A stretch of 38,923 bases of DNA. Origin: Eubacteriales bacterium. Lineage in GTDB: Bacteria > Bacillota > Clostridia > Lachnospirales > Lachnospiraceae. The stretch lies in NCBI GenBank assembly GCA_030524585.1, contig JAUNGJ010000015.1, positions 12,108-51,030 on the forward strand. Reading direction: 5' to 3'. A program made the position numbers and the translations under genes. Position 1 is the first letter of the stretch; each line of letters begins with the position of its first letter. Positions 7,303 to 16,000 of the stretch are shown here, piece after piece. A model generated the notes under the pieces. The model worked only from the letters and a program-made list of their open reading frames with translations. It made no database searches and had not been told where the DNA came from.

Positions 7303-9739
7303 GCCTTTAACGCAGGGTCAGCAGTATATAGATAAGACAGAAGCATTGGAGAAGGGAATCGAAGTATTCCCTTCTATTTATATTGAAGGAGCGGCAGCAT
7401 TGGGGAAGACAACGGCGGTAAGAATGCTGCTTGCAAAGCATCCGGAAGTGGCGCCTGCCGTTTTCTGGATGGATGAAGAGATGGAGAATCCGTCAGGATT
7501 TGTGAAGAGTCTTCGGGAATTGAAAAACAAAATTGCGGGAGAGCAATTGTTGGAAATAAAAAGTTGGGTGATTTTTGAAAATATAAACAGGAAAATCACC
7601 GGGGAAATGATAACAGAGATTATAAAATTTCTGCAAAAAATGCCTGCCGGTAATAGGGCGATATTAATTGGCAGAGAAAGACCTGCAGAAGAATTTTTGG
7701 AATTGTACTGGAAGAGGATGATGGAATTTATTTCCATAGAAACATTTTTGTTTTCTCGCGAAGAAGTGTTCTGTATGGCGGAGAGAGCAAAAAGCAGGAT
7801 TGATCCGGGGAAAATATATGCAGAGACCGGAGGCTGGGCAGGATGTGTAGACATTATGCTCCGCATGTCTGCAAGGAATACGGAATGGACAGAACAGGAG
7901 CTGCGCAGCAGCTATGAGATGAATACATATATTTACAATACGATACTGGGTGTATTATCGGAAGAGGAACAGGAGCTGATGGAACGGGCGGCGTTCTGTC
8001 CGTGGATTAACGAAGAGCTTTGCAGAGAAGTATGGGATTTGCCGGATTCTGTGGATGTATTGGAGAGACTTGTAAGAAAAGGAATGCTAGTTCATGACAG
8101 AAACAAAAATAGGTGGAAAATTGTCCCTCTTTTCCGGGCAAATTATCAAAAAGATGGGAAAATACATGGATTACGGCAGACGAAAAAATTTGGGGAGCTT
8201 TTAAGCGAGTGGTATGAAAGGCATGGTTATATTAAGGAAGCACTGGGATGTCTGAAGGAATCTGGCGCTGAAGAAAAGTATCGCCGATGTATGGTAAAGT
8301 ATTATGATAAAGTGCCATTTTTAGGCATTTCTTATAAGGAGGCTGTCGGATGGCGGGACTCTTCTCCGCAAATGATTTATCTGCGGGGAATGTATGCGTA
8401 TTTTCACCAGAATCGTGAGCGGTTTCGGAAGGAAATCAGGCGATTGGAAAAGGCAGAAGGAAAGGACAGATGCAGCAGAGAGGTTTATCTGAATCTGATG
8501 TATATAAATCCAGAGAAGTCGTTGGATAACTGGCTTACTTTATTGGAAGAGATGTCGAAGGACGGAGAATCTTTCCGACTATATGGAATGCTGGGTGGAT
8601 CGGTTACTTTTTTATGCGGATTCAGAGATCTTTCCGGCCTATTTGCCTGTACACGAAAAGAGGAAAATCATAGAGCACGTATTTGGAAAGAATGTCTGGG
8701 CGAAAAGGAATGGATGGCATATCAACTGGCCAGGATAGACTATTATATGGAGACGGATCGTCTCAAATCATTGAAAGAAGAGGATAAGAAATTAATAGAT
8801 CGTTTCATGGGAGAATTTAATGCACAGAATCTGGCATATGGGCAGCTTTCCTGGCAGATTCGACTGGCAGGTTTACATTTATTATGTAAAAGACAGGCAA
8901 TGGAATCTGAATTGGAGCTGAATGAGAATATCGGGCAATTAGAGCAGATGCTGTGCAAGGAAGAGAATGTGATCTGTGTGAGAAATGCGGAGGCAGTTAG
9001 CAGCATGTATGCATCATGGCGTAAAGAGTCGGAGAAGCTGACACGCTGGCTGCGCCGCGCAGAGCAGGAGCGGAATATAGAGGTGGAAGAAGGTAATTAC
9101 TATTATCTCTGCTGTCAGGCAAAAGGATATTTGCTGCTCGGTCAGTATGAAAAGGCCGAGAAAATATTGCGGGGAATAATCCCTTATCTTCGAAATAACA
9201 GACGTTACCGGTATTTGGCAGAGATTCTGTTCGAGCAGGCGCTGATTAACTGGGAAGCAGGAAGACATAGTCAGGCACTGCAGAGCATCATAGAATCCTT
9301 CCTGGTCAATGGAGATTCCAGATATGTGGCGATATATACAAGCTATGGCAAGCGGGGGAAGAATGTATTAGATGCGTATATAGAATGGCAGCGCGCGAAT
9401 GCCCCGGAAGGTTGGCATAGAAAGAAAAAATATAATTACGGCAATGTGCTTCGGATGCCAATGGAAGATTATTTGGAAGTGATCCTGCGCTGTATTAGGC
9501 GTGAGTCCAGAAATAATCAGATATTTCTTGAGGAAATGCCGGAAGAGCGGCTGACTATGATGGAGACTATTATTCTTCAGGATATCGGGAGAGGACTTAC
9601 CAATGCGGAGATATGTGCGGAGCTGAACCTGAAGCTCCCGACGGTAAAAAGCCATATCTATAGTCTGTATAAGAAGCTGGGTGTGAACAGCAGGGTACAG
9701 GCAATAATTAAAGGGAAGGAAAAAGGGATCCTGGATTAG
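7280..9739 (+). CDS. MalT-like ATP-dependent LuxR-family transcriptional regulator
   Basis: An 819-residue STAND-type regulator. The N-terminal NTPase has a Walker A motif around 37-45 (EGAAALGKTT) and a DEEM segment after it. A long alpha-helical TPR-like region spans about 330-700. A C-terminal LuxR helix-turn-helix lies around 755-815 (IGRGLTNAEICAELNL, then TVKSHIYSLYKKLGV). Such proteins sense a ligand and activate transcription as oligomers. It overlaps the PqqD gene, so it is very likely the regulator of the peptide system. In-frame starts at 7280 and 7286 are both possible. A terminator follows at 9775. Its ligand is unknown; carbohydrate or peptide are both plausible. Confidence 0.9.
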   Translation: MQMKNQYEPLTQGQQYIDKTEALEKGIEVFPSIYIEGAAALGKTTAVRMLLAKHPEVAPAVFWMDEEMENPSGFVKSLRELKNKIAGEQLLEIKSWVIFENINRKITGEMITEIIKFLQKMPAGNRAILIGRERPAEEFLELYWKRMMEFISIETFLFSREEVFCMAERAKSRIDPGKIYAETGGWAGCVDIMLRMSARNTEWTEQELRSSYEMNTYIYNTILGVLSEEEQELMERAAFCPWINEELCREVWDLPDSVDVLERLVRKGMLVHDRNKNRWKIVPLFRANYQKDGKIHGLRQTKKFGELLSEWYERHGYIKEALGCLKESGAEEKYRRCMVKYYDKVPFLGISYKEAVGWRDSSPQMIYLRGMYAYFHQNRERFRKEIRRLEKAEGKDRCSREVYLNLMYINPEKSLDNWLTLLEEMSKDGESFRLYGMLGGSVTFLCGFRDLSGLFACTRKEENHRARIWKECLGEKEWMAYQLARIDYYMETDRLKSLKEEDKKLIDRFMGEFNAQNLAYGQLSWQIRLAGLHLLCKRQAMESELELNENIGQLEQMLCKEENVICVRNAEAVSSMYASWRKESEKLTRWLRRAEQERNIEVEEGNYYYLCCQAKGYLLLGQYEKAEKILRGIIPYLRNNRRYRYLAEILFEQALINWEAGRHSQALQSIIESFLVNGDSRYVAIYTSYGKRGKNVLDAYIEWQRANAPEGWHRKKKYNYGNVLRMPMEDYLEVILRCIRRESRNNQIFLEEMPEERLTMMETIILQDIGRGLTNAEICAELNLKLPTVKSHIYSLYKKLGVNSRVQAIIKGKEKGILD

Positions 9740-9741
9740 GT

Positions 9742-9875
9742 AAATTGCCATTTATGAACTTGAATATGTGAGGTGAAAAAAGCTCTGAACGGGCCGGAAA
9801 TGGCGTGTTTTAGGGCTTTTTTGTGTGCAGAGAAATTGGGAGTGGGTGGATGAAAAGAAAAGTAAATCGGAATTT
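9742..9875 (+). repeat. 134-bp direct repeat, left copy
   Basis: Identical over 134 bases to 29194-29327, and alignable a few bases further with a single-T indel. It contains a terminator hairpin and begins just after the end of a gene in both places. No transposase or inverted ends are seen in it. The stretch 9740-9918 holds only this repeat and the start region of the next gene. Confidence 0.95.
9775..9822 (+). terminator. Terminator after the LuxR regulator (inside the direct repeat)
   Basis: gaaaaaagctct pairs with agggctttttt (one G-T wobble) around a GC-containing loop and ends in six Ts. It separates the pqqD-regulator transcript from the genes starting at 9919. Confidence 0.6.
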
Positions 9876-9918
9876 ACCGTTAATATAACAGGTCAAAGAT
9901 GGAAAAGAGGGGAAGGTA

Positions 9919-10686
9919 TTGGCTGCAAGAAGAAAATACAAGAGAAGAGGACGAAGAAAGAAGCAAAAAAGGAGCATTAAATGGCTTTGGGGATTATTGG
10001 CTGTCATTATTATAATGCTGATCGTTGTAATTGGATGGAATATATATAAAAAAAGTACAGAAAATCAGATGACAGAAGAAAAGCAGGAAGCAGAAGACAT
10101 GTCAGAAGATAAAGGGTTTGATTTCCCATATGATTTGGAAGATGGAAAATTGGAAGTAAATTCTTTGTTTCAGTTTACTGGAACAAATCCGGACTACGGG
10201 GATGAAGAAGGCGAAGATATTGCGTCCCTTGAGGTGATCAACAAATCTGACCAGCATTTGGCGTCTGCAGAAATCAAGGTGAGTCTCGGAGCTGGGACAG
10301 AGTTAACCTTCGAGATCACAGATGTTCCGGCAGGACAATCCGTGATGGTGTTTGAAAAAAATAATACGAGTTATGACACTTCTGATAAGTGTATCGCTGT
10401 AGAAGATACAGCGGAGTTTGAAGAGACAACTGCACTGATGGAGGACAAGCTTATCGTGGATGTGCAGGAAACGACAGTTACTTTGACGAATACAACAGGT
10501 GAAGACCTGATAAATCTGCTTCTCCACTGCCATTGTCTTGTGGATGATACATACTTTGGCGGTTTAGTATACAGTTACCCGATAGAAATGATTCCGGCAG
10601 GTCAGAGTGTTACTGTCCAGGCGGATGAATGTTATATGGGAACAGCATCAGTTGTCCGAGTAAGCCAGGACAATGGAGAGGAATAG
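9919..10686 (+). CDS. Single-pass membrane protein with Ig-like (FxLYD-like) extracellular domain
   Basis: A 255-residue protein. It has a strongly basic N-terminus (residues 1-21), a transmembrane helix (about 22-41), an acidic linker and then a beta-rich extracellular part. Two similar halves can be seen, each ending in a PAGQSV motif (VPAGQSVMV and IPAGQSVTV), suggesting two tandem Ig-like/FxLYD-type domains. Start is TTG at 9919 with a ggggaagg RBS. It is the first gene after the terminator and runs in the direction of precursor 1, so it is probably co-transcribed with it. I do not recognise a specific function; a surface receptor or assembly factor for the cassette product is a guess. 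Confidence 0.75.
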   Translation: MAARRKYKRRGRRKKQKRSIKWLWGLLAVIIIMLIVVIGWNIYKKSTENQMTEEKQEAEDMSEDKGFDFPYDLEDGKLEVNSLFQFTGTNPDYGDEEGEDIASLEVINKSDQHLASAEIKVSLGAGTELTFEITDVPAGQSVMVFEKNNTSYDTSDKCIAVEDTAEFEETTALMEDKLIVDVQETTVTLTNTTGEDLINLLLHCHCLVDDTYFGGLVYSYPIEMIPAGQSVTVQADECYMGTASVVRVSQDNGEE

Positions 10687-10727
10687 TACAGGCAGAGAGT
10701 GCCTGGGAAAGGGAGGAGTGAAGAAAA

Positions 10728-10976
10728 ATGAAGGTTTACGAAAAACCGAGGGTTTCATTTGAAAGGTTTGAACTGTCTCAGCATGTGGCTGACTGCGGCT
10801 GGGAATTACAATCAAACGATGTGAATAACTGTTATGCAACCGGCGATCCAGAATGGTGCTATCCGACTGATGTAAAGGCATTTACGCCAGGGGTTACTGT
10901 ATCGGGCTGTGATGTAGAACCGGAAGGCTACTGCTATACAGTAGGTTCCGGCGGTATCGGTTTGTTTAAATCCTGA
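10728..10976 (+). CDS. Putative modified-peptide precursor 1
   Basis: An 82-residue protein with strong RBS (gggagg). The leader-like N-terminus shows Tyr4, Pro7, Glu12, Val20-Ala21 and Cys23, with the same spacing as in the two other putative precursors in this window. The rest contains Cys35, Cys44, Cys61 and Cys69, several Tyr/Trp, and ends GIGLFKS with a C-terminal serine. There is no hydrophobic signal peptide. It sits 2 bases before the HPr-kinase-like gene and is followed by a radical SAM/SPASM gene. That is the layout expected of a RiPP substrate. The family has no function I know; the precursor role is inferred from size, position and pattern. Confidence 0.7.
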   Translation: MKVYEKPRVSFERFELSQHVADCGWELQSNDVNNCYATGDPEWCYPTDVKAFTPGVTVSGCDVEPEGYCYTVGSGGIGLFKS

Positions 10977-10978
10977 TT

Positions 10979-11851
10979 ATGGAGAGTAAACATATTAAAA
11001 TATCTTTTTCTGGCATCACTTTTAATATAGATTATGCATGCCCGGTAGTGGTTACAAAGCACTTTATTCCATTTCTGGAAGGCGATACGGAGATACAGTA
11101 TAATGTAGAATTCCGGGAGATAGAGACGCTTCCTGTTATAGAGGGAGATGTATTAGCGCATAAGCTGGAATATCAGGTGTTCCGAACGCCGGAAGGAATT
11201 GTCCGGCAGTTTCATGATCCGGTCAATGGTGACAGGCCGTATGCGGTTACGACCTGTGATTGGCCCAATAGAAGAATTCTTGTTCAGTACATAAGAGGTG
11301 CAGAGGAATTTATCTGTGAGACAGGAAATAGTTTCTTCCATGTAGGGTGGGAGAAGGTCTTGTTAAGAGAAGCGAGAATGATTCTCCATGCAGCCTGCGT
11401 GGACACTGCTTACGGCGGAATCCTATTCTCGGGCCCATCGGGAGCAGGAAAATCGACACAGGCGGATTTGTGGTGTCAATATGCTGACGCGGTGCTGGTG
11501 AATGGAGACCGCCCGGTTCTTGGAAAGAAAAAGGACGGGTGGCGGGCTTACGGCTCACCTTACGCGGGATCTTCAAGGTGTCATAAGAACATAGATTGCG
11601 GAATTCAGGCGGTAGTTGAGGTAAAGAAATCTCAATATTGCCGGATACGGAAGCTAAGCGTAAAAGAAGCATTTCGGAAAATATATGCAGAGGCTACGGT
11701 AAATAGCTGGGACGCGGAGTTCGTGTCAGAGATCAGTAATCTGATCATGGAATTCGTATCAGAGATTTCAGTTTATGAAATGGAATGTACGCCGGATATT
11801 CAGGCAGTAGAATTGCTGAAGAAAATATTATCAGGGGAGGATGGGATTTGA
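10979..11851 (+). CDS. HPr-kinase-like (PadeK-type) peptide kinase, cassette 1
   Basis: A 290-residue protein with a C-terminal HprK-like ATPase core: P-loop GPSGAGKST at 152-160, conserved LHAACV before it, NGDRPV at 175-180 and a GSPYAGSS segment. It is only distantly like true HPr kinase/phosphorylase: the N-terminal half is unrelated. It resembles the truncated kinases found in lasso-peptide clusters, which phosphorylate the C-terminal serine of the peptide. The start lies 2 bases after the precursor stop, so translation is coupled. Its 3' end overlaps the radical SAM gene by 4 bases. Substrate assignment to precursor 1 is inferred. Confidence 0.82.
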   Translation: MESKHIKISFSGITFNIDYACPVVVTKHFIPFLEGDTEIQYNVEFREIETLPVIEGDVLAHKLEYQVFRTPEGIVRQFHDPVNGDRPYAVTTCDWPNRRILVQYIRGAEEFICETGNSFFHVGWEKVLLREARMILHAACVDTAYGGILFSGPSGAGKSTQADLWCQYADAVLVNGDRPVLGKKKDGWRAYGSPYAGSSRCHKNIDCGIQAVVEVKKSQYCRIRKLSVKEAFRKIYAEATVNSWDAEFVSEISNLIMEFVSEISVYEMECTPDIQAVELLKKILSGEDGI

Positions 11852-13023
11852 AAGACGTAGACAGAAATATAGAACCTCAGCTTACAAAGATTTTATTTTC
11901 AAAAGCAAGCGGAGCCAGAATACCTCTTAGCGGGACGTTTGAATTGTCTCCGGTGTGTAATTTTTCGTGCAGGATGTGTTATGTTCGAAAAAGCATGAAA
12001 GAGGTACAGGAACATAACAGAAAAATGTTGACAAAGGATCAGTGGATCGAGATTGCAAAGCAGGCCCGGAAAGAAGGGATGTTATATCTGCTGCTGACTG
12101 GTGGAGAGCCATTTCTGTGGCCGGATTTCTGGGAATTGTACGAAGCGCTGAACCGGATGGGATTTGTAATTACAATTAACACAAACGGTTCGCTGATTGA
12201 CGAGACTGCGGTTCGAAGATTAACAGAAATGCCGCCAACGAGGATCAACATTACGCTCTATGGAGCGAGTGATGAGACTTATGAGTCAATGTGCCAGGTG
12301 AAAGGCGTCTTTTCGAAGGTGGATGAGGCGATTCACAGGTTGAGAAGCGCAGGAATCGTTGTAAAACTGAATGGTTCACTGACGCCGCAGAATGTGGGAG
12401 ACTTGAAAGCCTGCGCGGAATATGCTGAACAGCATAATCTGATCTATGAGACGAATACGTATATGTTCCCGCCGCTTCGACGGGATTCGGGTTCTATAGG
12501 AGTAAATCAGCGTTTTACTCCGGAGGAAGCTGCAAGGTACAATGCAGAAAGCTATCGGCTGCTATACGGAGACAAGTTCTACTGGAAACGGATGGAAGCG
12601 ATTGTAAAGGGCGCGATTCCACCGCCGGGATTGGATGAAGGATGTATTGACCCTTTGGACGGAAAAGTAAGGTGCCGGGCGGGAAAAGCCTCGTTCTGGA
12701 TCACTTGGGACGGATGGATGACTCCGTGCGGGATGATGCCTGAACCGAAAATTGATATAACAAAAGGAACCTTTCGGGAGAATTGGGAATCCCTGACAAA
12801 AGTCAGCGGAGAACTAAAGGTTTCGGGCGTATGCGAGAAATGCCCAAACCAAAAACTGTGCCATTCCTGTGCTGCGATGGCGTTGACAGAGACAGGAAGT
12901 ACAGAAAAAATACCAACTTATTTGTGTGAGATGGTAAAAGAAATGAAAAAATATGCTGTCAGAGAACTGTCAGCAAAAAATATAATATCTAAAGGAGGTA
13001 AAACAGAAAATGAAAACGCTTAA
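11848..13023 (+). CDS. Radical SAM/SPASM peptide-modifying enzyme, cassette 1
   Basis: A 391-residue enzyme. The radical SAM cluster motif CX3CX2C is at Cys37/Cys41/Cys44 (VCNFSCRMCYVR), followed by the LLLTGGEPF and NTNGSLID motifs. A C-terminal SPASM domain has Cys residues in VRCRAGKA, TPCGMM, CEKCP and LCHSCAAM, enough for auxiliary iron-sulfur clusters. Such enzymes install thioether, C-C or epimer modifications on peptides. I chose TTG at 11848 (TTGA overlap with the kinase stop) because a ggggagg RBS lies 7 bases upstream; the longer frame from 11785 lies within the kinase gene. The 3' end overlaps the GH20-like gene by 14 bases. Confidence 0.9.
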   Translation: MKDVDRNIEPQLTKILFSKASGARIPLSGTFELSPVCNFSCRMCYVRKSMKEVQEHNRKMLTKDQWIEIAKQARKEGMLYLLLTGGEPFLWPDFWELYEALNRMGFVITINTNGSLIDETAVRRLTEMPPTRINITLYGASDETYESMCQVKGVFSKVDEAIHRLRSAGIVVKLNGSLTPQNVGDLKACAEYAEQHNLIYETNTYMFPPLRRDSGSIGVNQRFTPEEAARYNAESYRLLYGDKFYWKRMEAIVKGAIPPPGLDEGCIDPLDGKVRCRAGKASFWITWDGWMTPCGMMPEPKIDITKGTFRENWESLTKVSGELKVSGVCEKCPNQKLCHSCAAMALTETGSTEKIPTYLCEMVKEMKKYAVRELSAKNIISKGGKTENENA

Positions 13024-16000
13024 AAAAGCGCTATCGCTTTTACTTGTGTTATGCATGGTATTGGGAATGACTTCTTTCATACCATCAACAGAAGTCGAAG
13101 CGGCAGAGGACGATGGCTTTTATAAAATCGTTCATCTGGATTGCGGACGAAAGTATTTCACCGTAGGATGGGTGAAAAGTCTGATTGATGAGATGGAAAA
13201 AGACGGCTATACCCATCTGGAACTGGCATTTGGTAATGATGGGCTTCGATTCCTGCTGGATGATATGTCCGTTACTGTTGATGGTACCACTTATAGCAGT
13301 GATGATGTAAAAGTTGGTATTCAGGCCGGAAATAAGGCATATTATGATGCTGGTACAAACAATGAATGGTCTGAAGCCGAGATGGGTGAGATCATTACAT
13401 ACGCAAATGCGAATGGAATTGAAATTATTCCATTACTGAATACACCAGGGCATATGGATGCGATTATCGATGCAATGGAATCTGTTAGTATTTTAAATCC
13501 GGCATTCACAGCGGGGAATTATGGAACATCAGCACGTACAGTTGATTTGGAAAATGATGCAGCTGTTGCATTTACGCAGGCATTAGTTCAAAAATATATC
13601 AAATATTTTGCCGGCAAGGGATGTAGCCTTTTTAATCTCGGTACTGATGAGTATGCGAATGATATTCTAATCAATTATTCAGGTATGGGATTTGGCTATC
13701 TTCAGGGACAGGACCAATATGGAAACTTTGTTAACTATGTAAATACTCTGGCTGCTGCGGTTACGAACGCTGGAATGACACCAATGGCATTTAACGATGG
13801 TATTTATTATGGCAGTGATACATCTTCTGGTATATTTAATAAGGATATCATGATCACCTACTGGTCAAACGGCTGGGGAAATTATAAACCTGCATCTGCG
13901 GATTTTTTAGCTAATCAGGGACATAATCTTATTAATACGCATGGTGACTTCTATTATGTATTAGGCAAGAGTGATAACTTTGATAATGGATCTATTTATG
14001 CAAGTAATTGGAACAATAAGGCCTTCCCTGGAACTACTTTTACGGAAGAACAGGCGGGCGCTATGTTCTGTATCTGGTGCGATTATCCGAATGCTGAAAC
14101 GGAAGATCAAATTACTGGAAAAGTGATTAATACCGGAGTATTATCCGCTATGAGCACAGCTATGGGATATAATGATGATACCGACGACGGTTCAGACTCT
14201 GGCGATGAAAATACCGGAGATGAAGTTAAAGTAACTAACAATGAAACGATAACTGTCACAGTTGGAGAGAAAGCTACTGCAACAATTGATAATGCTAATT
14301 ATGCAGGCACTTATACAACAGATGATTCTTCCATTGCAACTGTATCAGTTACTGGCGAAGATGCCATTGAAGCGACAGTAAAATATGAGAGTGCTTCACC
14401 AAGATGTAGTAATTTGATTAGCAACAATAGTACTTCTTGGAAGGAAACAAGATATTATTATCAGGCAAGTGATGGAAATTATTATCCGGTGTATGTAAAG
14501 CGTAGCAGTAGTTGGAGTTGGGGAACGACGACTTATACTTACACTTGGGGGTACTCTGCAACAGATTCTGTTGATAATGTGACTCAGATAAGGACTCAAT
14601 CTGTAACCAATACGAATACACCCGTCAATATTACTGTTTATACAAAGTCCGGTACAGAGGCAGTTCCAGCATCTACAACTGTTACATTTACCGGCGTAGC
14701 AGTTGGTACGACTTATGTGACAGTAGGAAATACGAAATATACGATCAATGTAATTGCAGAAGATTTAAGTAAGGTTACTCCTTTAACCGTTGAATACTGG
14801 ATTACAAACCGTCAGGTAACCGCAAATGGAGCAACCAGCGGAACAATTGCAGCAACTGCTTCAGGTGTGTACAGTGAGTCAGGCGCATTATTTAGCAGCT
14901 TAGTTCCGGAAACAGGTACTCAGGATAGCAACACAATGGTGTTCTGGAAAGGAACCTGTTTGGATAGTAGTCATAAGCAGACAGCAACATCTGGCGTCGA
15001 TATGACGACGTCTGGTAGTGACTTCACATATATTCGTTATTGGAATGGATCATGGGCATATTCCGCAGATCGTGAGACATGGACTATTGTGGAGAACGAC
15101 GATCAGATTGTAGCCTACTATCTTCAGAAGACAGAAGTTACAGATGAAGTAACAACAGAAGTTGTAGATTGGGGTGTAGTTCCGTCCACAAGTTATAATA
15201 GTACTAATTATGTTCTGATTGATTTTGCAGTAAAGTATGAATCGGGTGAGCGCACTCCGGATTCTTTCCCTGTTAGTAACAAGACAATGGCATTCCATTG
15301 CGATCCAAATGATTCTACAACCGTTCATCAATATAACAATGGAAACCGTTATAGCTGGTCTGATAATTACCGTGATATCGGTATGATTAAAGCAGAAGAA
15401 ACGGACGAGTATGAAGTATATATGATTACGGTAACACCGACAAGTGATAGTCAAACAACACAGGTTGCTGGTAATGCAAATAGTGCTACTAGTTATACAT
15501 ATGATGGTACGGAAAAGGTAGTATGGGTAGATGACGAGGCAAATCTCGGTGATTTCGCTGATGAAAGCTCACATTATACAAGTATATCTGGAGATATTAA
15601 TTATTCTGTAGGCGGGGAAGCAATTGTCCCAGGCCTGGAGATATTTAACCGCCATGGTATGCTGGTAACATATTATGTACGGGCGAAAGTAACAGAGGAT
15701 TCGTTGGCAGTTCATTACATTGATAAGGCTGCAAATCAGGAATTCTATAATTACAATATTGCAGTACGAAAGGGCACGACATTTGATGCAAGTATTGCCC
15801 TTGCTGATTCATGGAAGGGCGATCTGAAAAACGGAAACGTTACGAATTTACAAGATAAAACACAGACAGTTTCTGCAGACTTGTCTACCATGCCTGCTAT
15901 CGGTGCGCAGTATCGATATAGTGATTATACTTGTGTGGAGGTAGTACGTAGTGAAAATGGTAAGAATGTATATCTGTACTACACATTTAATAATGCACAT

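Noticed and set aside
9742-9875. Insertion sequence as explanation of the 134-bp repeat
   Set aside because: No transposase frame, terminal inverted repeats or target duplication seen; it contains a gene terminator and behaves as duplicated flanking DNA.
10728-10976. Lipoprotein signal in the precursors (Val-Ala-x-Cys looks like a lipobox)
   Set aside because: No hydrophobic segment precedes the Cys in any of the three; the preceding residues are charged and polar.
10979-11851. Genuine HPr kinase/phosphorylase of carbon catabolite control
   Set aside because: Three divergent copies beside peptide cassettes, with an unrelated N-terminal half; true hprK is normally single-copy and elsewhere.
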